The notes beneath the pieces are model-generated. The model worked only from the letters and a program-made list of their open reading frames with translations. It ran no database searches and was not told the DNA's origin. The position numbers and the translations under genes were made by a program. Shown here one piece after another: positions 30,904 through 42,608 of a stretch of 64,000 nucleotides of DNA. Location: NCBI RefSeq assembly GCF_910592395.1, contig NC_088313.1, forward strand, positions 7,320,501-7,384,500, read 5' to 3'. The stretch's first letter is position 1, and every line of letters begins with the position of its first letter. This DNA is from Lineus longissimus. Lineage: Eukaryota > Nemertea > Pilidiophora > Heteronemertea > Lineidae.

Positions 30904-32705
30904 GCTGAAACAGAGAGAGCAGAAGTCAGAATAAATAAATTAGCAGCGGATGAGTGAGTGGTCTACTAGCATGGATGGAAGGGTTAAATTCAATATCATT
31001 GCAAGCACCACATTATTGCAATACTTTGTGTACGATTACTTGACTCAAACAACTTTCCTGTTGCCTTCTCATTGACATATTTGTTGAAAAGACAGTTGAA
31101 TTAAATTTCAGACATCCTGGTACATAGAGGGTTAATAAAAAATGCCAATAAAGAACTGAATATGACTTCACAATTCAAATCTACTGTCAATAAAATAAAT
31201 CGGAGGGGGTACAAACAATAAATGGGACCAGCTTTTCTTATCTATTTTACGTAGGAACGGCTGCTCGCATCAATTGTTTCCCTCCCACCGCACCAAAAAA
31301 TATCAAACGGCACTTACGCCCTAACTGGGATTGATATTAATAATATTTTTCATCTGGTCTACTTCCATTAATCTACACTTTGTTTTTGTCAAGAAAATTC
31401 CTCATAAATACGTCGATATACGGAAGAACTACGATTTATCAATTTGGGGAAGAAAACAGCCCAGTGCCAATCTCGCCCGCAGGACCTTAATCGCGTTACG
31501 CCATCACAAAATGTGTTGCGTAGCGACTGTGAATGGCTGGAGACGAGATCGCCACAACACTGCATTTGAGTCATAGAAAAATTACGCGGGGTGTCATGGA
31601 ATTTCCCTCGGCGGCGGCTTATTATTGGGTCTATTTCAATTGAATTTCATATTCGTCCTCTGCATAGATTGCTTTGTCATTCTGGGGGGGTTAGCTGTAA
31701 GGATTACTCACCGTTTGGCTGTAATTTATCCTAAAAGAGCGGCCGTTCCGCTGATTTCTGTGGTTTTGGCATGGTTTCAAGTCGCGATTGTGGAATAAAA
31801 ATGCAAAGACATTCCATCAAAATGATGTATTTATTTAATAAAGGTATGAGGAACAACATGGTATTAATAATTAGGGATGTTAGCAAGGTTTATATGGTGA
31901 ATTTGGCGTATTTGTGTGACTATGATTTCGTTACGGTTCACATGGTCACACGCATGTATGGTGTTAATGCATAGGGTTGCCTAAGCCTACTTGGAAAGGG
32001 TTTTAAAAACATGTAAAAGTCTTTGAAACAGAACTTAAATGTTATTTTAAGATCTAAACATTTATATCTATCACACGTAAAGAAATACTGGCAAAATACG
32101 AGAGAAAAAATTGAGAAAAATTGTATAAACAGCAGCTAATTATCATTTTACATCATGGTTATGTACGGGACAGGGCCACCAATGCTATGATAAATTGTCA
32201 GAGGTGAGAAGTCAGTATACAAATTGCAGCATCTTGCATAATTTGAATGAATTTGATAGTTTACTAACAAAGCTTTGAAATGAGGCCACATTAACCTATT
32301 ATACCTATTGAAACTTAGTTATGGTATGTGGCGGAATATCGGAAATTTCATGAATGGTTCCTTTTTTTCCACGAAATCTGAAAAAAACTGAGTTACATAA
32401 ACTGTCCAATTAAGATGAAGTTTTGTTCTCTATGACACATACTACTATTTAAAAACACAACTTATGAGAATTTCTTGAAAGGTTAGCAGCATTTGAAAGA
32501 ACAGTTAATATGTCCCGTACATAACTTTCCTCACATCCAAGTTATGTACGGGACAGTGCATTCTTATTATGCCTGGTACATGTTCAATGTATACCACTGG
32601 CATGAATGTTTTTGTTATTTTTTCTTTCTCTTATATAACTTATCAGAAAAGTAAAACATCTTCATCTAAACAGCAAGGAAATGTGGAGAATCTTATAGTG
32701 GTTAT
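30904..32705. other. Gene-poor AT-rich tract with motif GTTATGTACGGGACA
   Basis: Copies of the motif are at 32158-32173 (+), 32511-32526 (reverse) and 32541-32555 (+), and the tract resumes after the hAT element at 48153 with another copy. Short open frames (31331-31576, 31771-31974) have no recognisable domain. A G-run lies at 31684-31690. Confidence 0.5.
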
Positions 32706-33374
32706 CAGGGTTCTCCACTAGGTCTGAAACAGACCGGGCGCTAGCCCATCATTAAAACTTAAGGAATACTGTGTAAGCCGTCGGGCACAGCCCGACGTGC
32801 GCGCCGTAGACGCGCCACCGAACGGGGGGTCTGGGGGAGTCTCCCCCAGAAAATTTTTTTACTTGAAACCGCTTAGATGCGATTTCCTGGCACCTGAGTG
32901 CTTCATATGCCGTTTTAAATGCGCTTCAAGAACGCCATTTCTTACACGAACATTTGTGACGACACCGCAAAACCCGGGCGCAAAACAAACCAGTAATGTA
33001 CCGGCCGCGTGGCCGGCGAAATTCCGCAAAAACTGCTTTAATATGGTATTATTCTTGCAAGGGAGGTAGGGGGATGATAACGGCCAGAAGATTACCTGAT
33101 TACTTGCTTTTGCATCCATATGACCTCGTGAATAGACCTAGGTCCTATAATCGTAATCTATTTACAAGTCCAGTCCAGCAAAAAAGTAATCCCCGACACC
33201 ACATTACAAGCTCCCGCCTTCACACACATGCACAAGTTCTGTAGCGAGATATCAATTGTCCATTCCGTCTATTGCGCAGACCAGCTAACATGGCTAAAAA
33301 TAGAATTACCACTCCGCATACATTGGATGAATGAAGCAAGCTGTTCTATCAAATGCATTGACCTCCCGCAGCCT

Positions 33375-33810
33375 TGTGAAGGTTTTCATTCAATTTTTAT
33401 TCAAGTTACTTTTTCTTTAAGTTACCTTTTTTATATTTTACATTTGGTCCCCTTTTGTTGCAGTTATGGCTCAGGCCCTTGTGGAGTTTCTGACTTGCTG
33501 TAATAATAGTAGGCCTAATGAGATAGCTTATATAATTAACCCGGGCCTGAGCTGTGGGTGCACATGAGGGAACCTGTTTTAGTTAGTCTTCTGCCATGCC
33601 CTTGGAGCGGTGTATTTTTTACCCAGTAAACTAGCCACGAATTGGTGAGTTATTTAAACTTGTTTTTCTCAAATTATATTCTGTTCAGTTTTTTCTTAGC
33701 CAATACCTGTACATTATACCTGTTAATGATTAACAAATAAATGGTTTTCTTACAGTTTACCGAACATTAAAAAAGGAATTACGGGTCGTGTGAACTTTTC
33801 TGGCCTTGAC
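33375..33810 (+). repeat. BEL/Pao 5' LTR
   Basis: 436 bases, starting TGTGAAGGTTTTCATTC and ending TTTTCTGGCCTTGAC. It is the same as 39639-40054 apart from about 20 extra bases near 33412 (TTTCTTTAAGTTACCTTTTT), seemingly a small indel. The sequence AACAAATAAATGG near 33735 holds an AATAAA polyadenylation-type signal. Confidence 0.93.
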
Positions 33811-33921
33811 GGCTACAGTAAACAATTCCTAGTATTAGGAAACCAGTTGGTACCAAATACGGACACCGCTCCTCAAGCTTCAGTGCAGGGCGTGGCAGGT
33901 GAGTAGTTTTAAATAGTACAC

Positions 33922-36900
33922 ATGGCTACTCATAAAACTCGGTATGGTCGTCAGATACGCCCAACAGCTAAGGCCCTTGATACCGCCTGGAAGGTCCTCG
34001 AAACCCCTAAGAAGGACGTCCGTATACAAATAGACAATGAATTTGACGAACCTGACACACTGGCAGTTCCTGATGGTAGTCAACCCCGTGAACACTCGTC
34101 ATCCAGTGAACGAACTACATGTAATTCCGTTGAATTAAAGAAAGCTGAGCTGCGCCTTCGTTATGAGACAAAATGTGCTGAACTGGAGACAGAACAGATT
34201 GAACTTGAAACACGCAAATTGAATATTCAGAAACGTCTAGAAACCGCGCGTGCTAGTTATGACCTGAAGGAACTTGAACTGAATTCAAAATCTGATAGTG
34301 TGTCTATGATGACTATAGACGAATGTTTCGAGTTGCATGAAAATGTTTATAAAGCTGATGCGAAAGTGCAACCACCTGTACTAAGATCTGCTACTAAAGT
34401 TGATTCTTGGATCCAGGATCCTCATCATGAAAATAATTGTAGATCTAATCATGAACAGCAGGAGGTGTATAAACCACCTGCGCCTTTTCAGTCAAATGTT
34501 CAGAATCCTCCGTTTTTTGTTCACTACGGTCCAGGTTTGCCTGAGTTTAAGATAGAAGTTTTTAGTGGTAAACCGGCTGACTGGCCTGAGTGGTTTCTGT
34601 CATTCAAAAACCTCATTCATGATAATCCCGCATTGACTGACGGGCAAAGGTTAGGCTATCTTAAAACGTATTTAGGCCAGGAGCCACGCAGCAAGGTATT
34701 TGGTCTGTTACTGGACGCTAAGGATTACCCCAAAGCAATGACTGAACTTAGGGATAGATATGGTAACCCAGCACTGGTAATTGATGGCTTCATTAGAAAG
34801 GTACGCCAGTGGCCGAAGTTACGCGGTATTTGCGATTTGGGTACTTTTTTCACAAATGTGTCTCAGTTGATTCAAATGTTTAAAGCCATGGGCTACGAAG
34901 CAGATTTACAAGCTAAAGGTCTCCTGTGTGATTTGACTTCCAAAATTCCGGACAGTATGCAAGAATCGTGGGGGAATTGGGTAGTTAAGAAGGGCGAAGG
35001 AAACCCAACAGTTGAGTTGTTCTATCAATGGCTGAAGTCTAAAGAGAATGCTTTGCGTTTTACATCGTTGTCGTCAAATCCGCTGTGTTATCAGAGTATT
35101 GACAAGTCTAAGAAGGGACATGAGGTGAAGAAAACGGTAACCACATTGACTACACCCTATACCCAGGTTAAGAAATACTGTGTCTTTTGCAATGGTGAAC
35201 ATTGGCTGGACTCATGCGCTAAATTTTCCCGTAAAACGCCAAGTGAGCGTCTAGCCTGGTTTAAGGAAAAGGGCAGATGTTTTCTGTGTACCAAAACTAC
35301 CCACAGGTCTAGTGGATGTTTCCTCAAGATAAGATGCAAAGTGAAAGATTGCGGCAAATCGCATGCTACCATCCTTCATGAAGCTTTTTTGGCTCCTAAG
35401 CTGGCTCAAAGTAGTTTCTCATCAGATCACACTATAGCAGGCGTGCCAAAGGAGGGAAGCAAGCCAGACGTCCATTCCGTTGGTGTTGGTTTCATGAAGA
35501 AAGGAAAATCAGTGGTATATCTACAGACATTGCCGGTGCGAATTCACACTCCCAGTGGACAGGTCGTTGATACATACGGGTTACTTGATAGTGGTAGTCA
35601 GGCTACACTCATACAAGAAGATTTTGCAAAAAGTATTGGTTTGAAAGGTCCCTCATCAAAGTTACGCGTGTGTGGCGTTGGTGGCAAGCTATCAGAACAA
35701 CAGTCCAAGTGTCTATCGTTTTGGTTGAGTGATCCCAAAAATGATTCCAAACCACTAATTAGAGTAAAAGAAGCGTGGACTTTCAGTGAGCCTTTTAGTC
35801 TTTCGGTTCATGCTGGTAACAATGCAGATTTCTCATCCTGGCCACATGTACAACATTTGAACTTGGAACATGCGCCTGACTCGCTAGACATAAAGGTTTT
35901 GATAGGGGTTAATGTTACCAAGGCCCACACACAACTAGAAGTTCGGGAAGGCCCTGTAGATCTGCCAATCGCCGTACATACCCCCTTGGGATGGACTGTA
36001 ATGGGTGTGGATCGTACTCAACCTGATAGTTCTGGTAATGAACATGATGTGAGTGTCAACAACTTTCTGATCAACAAGATCACCGACTTGGAACAGAGTG
36101 TTGAACGGTTCTGGAAAACCGAAAGCTTTGGTACTCTCGATGCAACAGATGTCCCCTATTCAATGGAAGATAAAAGAGCACAGGACACGCTTGACACAAC
36201 AACACGTATTACAGAGAACGGTCATTATGAAGTCAGCATGTTATGGTCGAAACCTCCGGATCTTGTAGATAATAAGCCACAAGCAGAGCGCTGCTTTGAA
36301 CAATTGCAACGTAAACTGAACAACAACCCTACTTTTCGCGACAAGTATAGAGATGTGATCAATAAGTATATTTCTAAGGGCTTTGCACGTAAACTATCCC
36401 CGGAAGAGGTTAGTCAATCGAGTGACCGTACACATTACTTGCCACACCATGGAGTTGTCAATCCAAAAAAGCCTGACAAATTGAGAGTAGTGTTCGATGC
36501 TGCTGCTGTGTATGCAGGTTCTAGTTTGAACGATCACTTGTTAGTGGGTCCTGATCTGCTAAATAATTTGATCGGAATTTTGATGAGATTTAGATGTGGT
36601 CCCATAGCAATCTCCGCCGATGTAGAAAGTATGTTTCACATGGTCTTGGTTCCCAAAGATGACAGGGATGCTCTCAGGTTTCTTTGGAAAGATGACTTAG
36701 AAAGTGATGATCCTCCTGATGTATACCAAATGGTCGTGCACATATTCGGTGCAAAATCATCTCCATGCTGCGCCAATTACTGCTTGCGCCGCTGTGCGTT
36801 GGACCACATCGATAAGTTTAGTCCCTTGGTGATTGATACTGTGTTGCACAACTTCTATGTTGATGACATGCTGAAAGCTTTGTACAAGTGTACAATTGAA

Positions 36901-39417
36901 GAAGCTATTGATCTTGTTGTGGAGCTAATTAAGATCACTGCTTCAGGTGGTTTCAAATTGACAGCTTGGGCTTCAAATTGTCCAGAAATTTTGAGCGCTT
37001 TGAAAGATCTGGATGATAGCCTGGGAATCTCAACGGTTGTAGATTTGAACCTGGATGGTACGCACTCTCGCAGAACACTTGGTATCAATTGTGATATGAA
37101 ATCGGATGTGTTTTGCTTCGAGTCAATTGTGATTCAAAATGTCTGCACCAAACGAGGAATCATGAGCAAAATCAGTTCCGTATTTGACCCTTTGGGCTTG
37201 TTGTCACCGTTCGTTCTCAGGGCAAAGTTGATAATGAAGAGTCTCTGGGAGAAAGGTTACGGTTGGGATGACATTGTAAGTGATGCGGACTCCAGTGATT
37301 GGACCCGATGGTGTGAAGAGCTAAGTGAGCTCCCGGGTCTTCATATCCCTCGATGTTACTGGCCATGTGAGTTTGTACCGGAAACGTTCGTGTTGCATAC
37401 CTTCTGTGATGCGTCTGAGTCTGCGTTCGCGGCCTGCTCATACTTGTTTGTATCATCAGAAAGTGGTGAATTGTACGGATCTCTTGTCATGTCAAAAACT
37501 AAGGTTGCTCCTCTGAAGGACCGATGTCTTACGTTGCCACGTCTTGAACTCCAAGGTGCTGTGTTGGCTGTGAGGTTGCATGAAACCGTTCTGAGAGAGC
37601 TGGATCTTGATATCAGAAGTTCGTTCCTTTGGACAGATTCATTAATTGTGCTTCAATACATTTACAGTGAATCCAAAAGGCTCAGGACATTTGTTGCAAA
37701 CCGCGTGTCTGAGATAAGATCCAAATCAGAAAAAACTCAATGGCGGTTTGTACCGGGTGTCTTGAACCCAGCTGATGATTGTTCAAGAGGTCTTCAGTTG
37801 CATCACTTGAGTGTTGATCACCGTTGGTTTCGTGGTCCAGAGTTTCTTTGGTTAAATGAGTGGCCGGAACAGCTGTATGTTCCCGTGTTGGAATCGAATG
37901 ACAGTGAATTGAAGCAAGTCTCTGTCTCTCTGGTTGTTCACGAGACTCCTCTTGCTGATGTATCCAGCTTCTCAAACTTGCCTCGATTGTTGCGTGTGAC
38001 TGCTTGGTGCATGCGCTTTTGTCATAATTTGAGAAACCAAGTTCGTCGCAGTGGTAATTTGGTAGTTTCTGAACTAGAGGCAGCGACAACTTATTGGATC
38101 AAATGTGCACAGTCCGAATACTATGAAAATGAAATTTCGGCACTCTCCACGGGTAAAGAATTACCACGTGACAGTTCGTTGAAATCACTGACTCCGATAA
38201 TGGTTGATGGTGTTCTGAGGATCGGTGGTCGCTTGACCAATGCTCCCTTTCCATATGAAAGTAAGCATCAAATCATTGTCCCTGGCAAGCATCCAATAGC
38301 CACTTTGTTGATTCTGAAAATACACATTGGCGTAAATCACGCAGGCGCTGAGCACACTATTGCTAGGTTACGCGAAACATACTGGATCACGCGCGCTCGT
38401 GCACGTTTGAAAAGTGTAATTCAGGCTTGTCGCATCTGTCATAGGCGTTGCATAATATCTAGGGTTCCAAAGATGGCTCAGCTTCCGTTGGCTCGCTTTG
38501 AAATGAATTCTGTCTGGTATAATACAGGTTGTGATTACTTTGGACCAATCATGGTGAAGCGGAGCCGTGGTCGAGAGAAACGTTGGGTTTGTCTCCTCAC
38601 TAGTTTGTCAGTTCGTGCTGTCCACCTAGAATTAGCATCCTCACTGAATGCTGATGCATTCATTTTAGCACTTAGAAGGTTCATCGCTCGTCGTGGCTCA
38701 CCGAGGCATATCTATAGCGACAACGGTACAAACTTCGTAGGAGCAAACAGGGAGCTTAAGGAGGCAATAGCTAGTATTGATTCGGACAAAGTCCACAAGA
38801 GTCTCGCAGAAAGAAGTATTGAGTGGCATTTCATTCCACCAAAGGCGCCACATATGGGTGGCGTATGGGAGCGATTAGTACGCTCAGTCAAGCGTTCGCT
38901 TGATGCTGTCCTGACAAATCACTGTGTCTTTGAAGATACCCTCCACACGTTTCTTTGTGAAGTTGAGGCTATTTTGAATAGCCGTCCCTTGACTCATGTT
39001 AGTTCTAGTCCTGATGATTTGGAACCCTTAACTCCTGCCCACTTCTTACTTGGCATTCCAAACAACACTTCACAAATTGTGGAGTCCTCAGATTCAGATA
39101 TGTGTAGTAGAAAAAGATGGCGCCAAACACAAGTTCTCTTAGACCATTTTTGGCGTCGTTGGAAAAAAGAATACCTGCCTACATTGACTATTACTCCAAA
39201 GTGGACTGATGATGTTCCCAACCTCAGTGTTGACGATGTAGTTATGCTAAATGACAATAATGAACCTCGTGGAAATTGGCCCCTTGCCAGAGTTGTTGAA
39301 ATCTGTCCTAGCGCAGATGGACGAGTTAGAGTTGTGAAAGTGAAAACAAAAGATGGAATTTTGATGCGACCTGTAGCAAGGCTATGTCTCCTTGAACAAG
39401 CGAAGACAAAGATTTAG
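33922..39417 (+). CDS. BEL/Pao Gag-Pol polyprotein, intact
   Basis: 1831 aa from ATG 33922, 112 bases after the 5' LTR. Order by residue: coiled coil ~70-125; DUF1759-type Gag ~200-345; zinc knuckles ~415-490 (CVFCNGEHWLDSC, CFLCTKTTHRSSGC); aspartic protease ~554 (LLDSGSQATLI); reverse transcriptase ~850-1000 with YVDDM at ~980; RNase H-like region from FCDASESAF ~1160; integrase zinc finger ~1467-1500 (HIGVNHAG...CRICHRRC); integrase core with DYFGPI ~1538, SDNGTNF ~1599 and GGVWERLV ~1648; DUF5641-type tail to the end. All signatures are present with no stop or frameshift, so the copy may be competent for retrotransposition. No envelope ORF follows. Confidence 0.96.
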   Translation: MATHKTRYGRQIRPTAKALDTAWKVLETPKKDVRIQIDNEFDEPDTLAVPDGSQPREHSSSSERTTCNSVELKKAELRLRYETKCAELETEQIELETRKLNIQKRLETARASYDLKELELNSKSDSVSMMTIDECFELHENVYKADAKVQPPVLRSATKVDSWIQDPHHENNCRSNHEQQEVYKPPAPFQSNVQNPPFFVHYGPGLPEFKIEVFSGKPADWPEWFLSFKNLIHDNPALTDGQRLGYLKTYLGQEPRSKVFGLLLDAKDYPKAMTELRDRYGNPALVIDGFIRKVRQWPKLRGICDLGTFFTNVSQLIQMFKAMGYEADLQAKGLLCDLTSKIPDSMQESWGNWVVKKGEGNPTVELFYQWLKSKENALRFTSLSSNPLCYQSIDKSKKGHEVKKTVTTLTTPYTQVKKYCVFCNGEHWLDSCAKFSRKTPSERLAWFKEKGRCFLCTKTTHRSSGCFLKIRCKVKDCGKSHATILHEAFLAPKLAQSSFSSDHTIAGVPKEGSKPDVHSVGVGFMKKGKSVVYLQTLPVRIHTPSGQVVDTYGLLDSGSQATLIQEDFAKSIGLKGPSSKLRVCGVGGKLSEQQSKCLSFWLSDPKNDSKPLIRVKEAWTFSEPFSLSVHAGNNADFSSWPHVQHLNLEHAPDSLDIKVLIGVNVTKAHTQLEVREGPVDLPIAVHTPLGWTVMGVDRTQPDSSGNEHDVSVNNFLINKITDLEQSVERFWKTESFGTLDATDVPYSMEDKRAQDTLDTTTRITENGHYEVSMLWSKPPDLVDNKPQAERCFEQLQRKLNNNPTFRDKYRDVINKYISKGFARKLSPEEVSQSSDRTHYLPHHGVVNPKKPDKLRVVFDAAAVYAGSSLNDHLLVGPDLLNNLIGILMRFRCGPIAISADVESMFHMVLVPKDDRDALRFLWKDDLESDDPPDVYQMVVHIFGAKSSPCCANYCLRRCALDHIDKFSPLVIDTVLHNFYVDDMLKALYKCTIEEAIDLVVELIKITASGGFKLTAWASNCPEILSALKDLDDSLGISTVVDLNLDGTHSRRTLGINCDMKSDVFCFESIVIQNVCTKRGIMSKISSVFDPLGLLSPFVLRAKLIMKSLWEKGYGWDDIVSDADSSDWTRWCEELSELPGLHIPRCYWPCEFVPETFVLHTFCDASESAFAACSYLFVSSESGELYGSLVMSKTKVAPLKDRCLTLPRLELQGAVLAVRLHETVLRELDLDIRSSFLWTDSLIVLQYIYSESKRLRTFVANRVSEIRSKSEKTQWRFVPGVLNPADDCSRGLQLHHLSVDHRWFRGPEFLWLNEWPEQLYVPVLESNDSELKQVSVSLVVHETPLADVSSFSNLPRLLRVTAWCMRFCHNLRNQVRRSGNLVVSELEAATTYWIKCAQSEYYENEISALSTGKELPRDSSLKSLTPIMVDGVLRIGGRLTNAPFPYESKHQIIVPGKHPIATLLILKIHIGVNHAGAEHTIARLRETYWITRARARLKSVIQACRICHRRCIISRVPKMAQLPLARFEMNSVWYNTGCDYFGPIMVKRSRGREKRWVCLLTSLSVRAVHLELASSLNADAFILALRRFIARRGSPRHIYSDNGTNFVGANRELKEAIASIDSDKVHKSLAERSIEWHFIPPKAPHMGGVWERLVRSVKRSLDAVLTNHCVFEDTLHTFLCEVEAILNSRPLTHVSSSPDDLEPLTPAHFLLGIPNNTSQIVESSDSDMCSRKRWRQTQVLLDHFWRRWKKEYLPTLTITPKWTDDVPNLSVDDVVMLNDNNEPRGNWPLARVVEICPSADGRVRVVKVKTKDGILMRPVARLCLLEQAKTKI

Positions 39418-39638
39418 AAAGTTTCATCAAATGTTGGTGTTACATGTAACACTGTTCTAAATGATAGTTTGATTGGTAGAACAGGATAATATTGTTTGAA
39501 TTATAGAATGTCAAACAGTAATCATATGATAAACACGTGTTGTATATAGTTTAATACCGGTATGTATATAAGTTTGAAGTACTTAACGTTTGGAGTTGTT
39601 CAGACACCGTTGTCAGACAACGCTGTCAGGGGGGTGGC

Positions 39639-40054
39639 TGTGAAGGTTTTCATTCAATTTTTATTCAAGTTACTTTTTATTTTACATTTGGTCCCCTTTT
39701 GTTGCAGTTATGGCTCAGGCCCTTGTGGAGTTTCTGACTTGCTGTAATAATAGTAGGCCTAATGAGATAGCTTATATAATTAACCCGGGCCTGAGCTGTG
39801 GGTGCACATGAGGGAACCTGTTTTAGTTAGTCTTCTGCCATGCCCTTGGAGCGGTGTATTTTTTACCCAGTAAACTAGCCACGAATTGGTGAGTTATTTA
39901 AACTTGTTTTTCTCAAATTATATTCTGTTCAGTTTTTTCTTAGCCAATACCTGTACATTATACCTGTTAATGATTAACAAATAAATGGTTTTCTTACAGT
40001 TTACCGAACATTAAAAAAGGAATTACGGGTCGTGTGAACTTTTCTGGCCTTGAC
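39639..40054 (+). repeat. BEL/Pao 3' LTR
   Basis: 416 bases matching 33375-33810 minus the ~20-base segment. 39418-39638 between the ORF and LTR is short 3' untranslated sequence; GGGGGGTGG just before the LTR (39629-39637) is a purine-rich tract suited to plus-strand priming. Confidence 0.93.
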
Positions 40055-41178
40055 AACTAGTAGTTGCGGGCCTATTTTTAGCACGGCCATGTGGTTATCG
40101 TAAGTAACGAAGAAAATTGAAAAAAGCGAAGACTATTACTATGTTTAATTTATCTCTTTCTAATATTTATTTTAGTTTATTTCAGATACCGTATTTTCCG
40201 CATTAACCCCCGCACTGCCCTATGACCCGCACCCCCTTCGACCACGATCTAAAACCACGCAAGACCCGCACCTGATTATGACCCGCACCGCTCTAAGCAC
40301 CGCATATTCCAAAAATGATAAGCCATGAATCGATGTTGACAGCCAAGTGCCGCCATGTTCGTTGTTCATAGTAGACCATAGTGGATCAATTCCGCCATGG
40401 CCGAGGCTTATTTTGAGGGGCTGCCTCAATACTCATTCTAATGTGTTTTCCTTTACTTTCAGGGAAGTTCCTGCATGTTACGTGCAGATTTGGGCTTGAA
40501 GGGGACTTATGCTTGCTATTTACAGAGACATCCTGAAAATATCAGGCCATTTAGCTGGTTAGGTACAAGTACCTACAAGTTCAAAGGCCTGCTATTTGAT
40601 ATGCAGTCAATCGGTGTGGGGATCGGGAGGGGTGTTTTGTCAATAAAGTTAGTTCCACCCCAAGTGTCTCACTTGTTATTTCCAAGGCTGGATTTGACCT
40701 CGTTACATCGCTGGGAGGAAAGGAAAAAGATTCAAATTATCCACATAAACTTATTTTATTCAGTATTAAGTCGGTCACTCCCATGCTGAAACATGGTACC
40801 GGTACATTGACAATGCATTGACAACTTCTTCAAATACCGTAATACCGTAATTAATGATCAATTCACACTACGGGTAATTAGCAAACAAAAAGAACAATTG
40901 TCAAGTGTCACCTAAAAACTGAACAAGTGGATCCCTATAACAACACCTGTATGAGGCATATGCAGATGTAAAACGGCTGCATACGAATCACAATGGTATT
41001 CCCATGATAATAATCACCAATTAGCAAGCCAGAGAATGATATGTACGTTACTAAATTACAATACAAGTCCAATTGTGGAGTGTTCTGTAGTAATATTAAC
41101 CTAGCGAGTACAATGTCCTAAATACCAGCACATGGAAAGCACAGTCATCGTCCTATCTATACTGGGCACTAGTCAGAT

Positions 41179-42512
41179 TTATTCATAGTCCTCACTTTCA
41201 AACCCATCAAAGTCCTCATCTTCTGTGTCATCGTGAAAGAGGTCCTGAAACAGTTCGTCGAATTCTGCCTTTGACATCGTATCTGTCTCCATCAACGTAT
41301 CCTCTGAATCTGTATCGTCTCCAGAGTCTTCACTAGGCTGTACGTCGTAGAGCGGACTGTCGGTAGGGCACATTCCAGACTTTCGAAAGCCGTTCTTGAT
41401 GGTTGCAACACTGATGCTCAGCCACGATTTCTTTACCCACTCTGCTACAAGTGCGTACGTGGCCCGACGCTGCCGTCCTGTCTTGGTAAACGTGTGCTCC
41501 CCGTCAACCATCCACGTTTCCCATTCCATACGAAGCCGGTCTTTGAACGCCTTGTTTACAGAAATGTCGAGAGGCTGCAGAAGTTTGGTCAGGCCGCCGG
41601 GAATGATGCCGATTTTAGAGTTTATTTTTGTCAGATGAGCTTTAACGGATTCGGTCTTGTGGGCCGTCATCGAATCCAGTACAAGTATCGATGGTTGACG
41701 ATGGAAGAACCCGTTTGGACGCTTGACGTATGCTGCATCCAGCCAATCATTCATAACGTCTTCGCTCATCCAGCCCTTTGGATTTGCTCGGATGATGACA
41801 CCAGTCGGGAACTTCTCCTTTGGGATCGTCTTCCTCTTGAAAATCATCATCGGGGGGAGCTTCTTTCCGGACGCCGTGCATGCCAGGACAACCGTAAAGC
41901 TGGACTTCTCGTGGCCGGTAGTCTTGATGGGGATTGTCTTCTCGCCAACTCGGTCAACTGTGCGGGTCATCGGGATGTCGAAAGTGAGTGGCACCTCATC
42001 CATGTTGACGACCTGGTCAAGGTTGATCTTGAAAGACGTTATCTTGTCTCTGGTGTAGTCTCGGAAGGTGTCTAACTCTCTTGCCAGTCATCAGGAAGCT
42101 TCTGGCACATTGTTGTTCTGGTTCGGATTGACAGTTCTTTTCTTCTCATAAATCTAAAGCACCAAGACGGGCCGCCTTGAAACTCATTGATCTTCATTTC
42201 TTTTGCGTATGTCTTGGCCTTAAGACGGATGCTGACTGTTGATATGCCCCTGCCTGCTGCCCGCTGCTCGTTGACCCAGGCTTCAACTCTTTCTTCAAGA
42301 TTGGGCCACCTTGCTTGATTTCCCCTGAACGCTTTTCTTGTCTTCTTCGTCTGCTTGAGTCGATCTTCTTGCTTTCGCCAAGCCCGTACCAATGATTCGT
42401 CAATGCCGTGTTCTCTTCCAGCTGCGCGGTTCCCGTGTTCCTTGGCAAACTGTATGGCTTTAAGCTTGAAGGCAGCATCGTAGCTCTTGAGTCTTTTCTT
42501 CACTGGAGGCAT
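41179..42512 (-). pseudogene. pogo/Tigger transposase (CENP-B-like DNA binding plus DDE_1), one frameshift
   Basis: The first frame (42512-42072, ATG) has a psq/CENP-B helix-turn-helix (SYDAAFKLKAIQFAKEHGNR, DESLVRAWRKQEDRL) and a second CENP-B-type domain (WPNLEERVEAWVNEQRAAGR). The frame slips near 42085. The second frame (to 41179) has the catalytic core: NMDEVPLTFD, GGKKLPP-like ASGKKLPPMMIFK, ILVLDSMTAHKT and LQPLDISVNKAFKD, giving the three acidic residues. It ends in a very acidic tail. Total about 440 aa, normal for the family. One indel separates otherwise intact halves, so the loss is recent or a sequencing error. Confidence 0.93.
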
Positions 42513-42600
42513 ACCGGTACTGATGATTCGTTCTTGATGAGTGATGATACGTTCGTTGAGTGCTGTGACTAATTATGATGAATTGTGAAAAAGGCCCAGG

Positions 42601-42608
42601 TATTTATA
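42601..42608 (-). promoter_or_regulatory. TATA box of the pogo transposase
   Basis: TATAAATA on the minus strand, 89 bases upstream of the ATG at 42512. No other core element was assigned. Confidence 0.5.

Larger units (their letters stand above)
33375..40054 (+). mobile_element. Full-length BEL/Pao LTR retrotransposon inserted in the hAT element
   Basis: Two LTRs flank one uninterrupted 1831-codon ORF. LTR identity is very high, so the insertion is recent. The flanks (AGCCT before, AACTA after) do not show a clear 4-6 bp target duplication, leaving the exact LTR edges or a rearrangement open. The primer-binding site was not identified with confidence. Confidence 0.93.

Noticed and set aside
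33375-40054. Target-site duplication for the BEL element (GCCT near 33371 and 40047)
   Set aside because: The right-hand GCCT lies inside both LTR copies, so it is LTR sequence and not a duplicated target.
41396-42075. Plus-strand open frames of 80-193 aa
   Set aside because: They are antisense shadows of the pogo transposase, which has clear catalytic and DNA-binding motifs.
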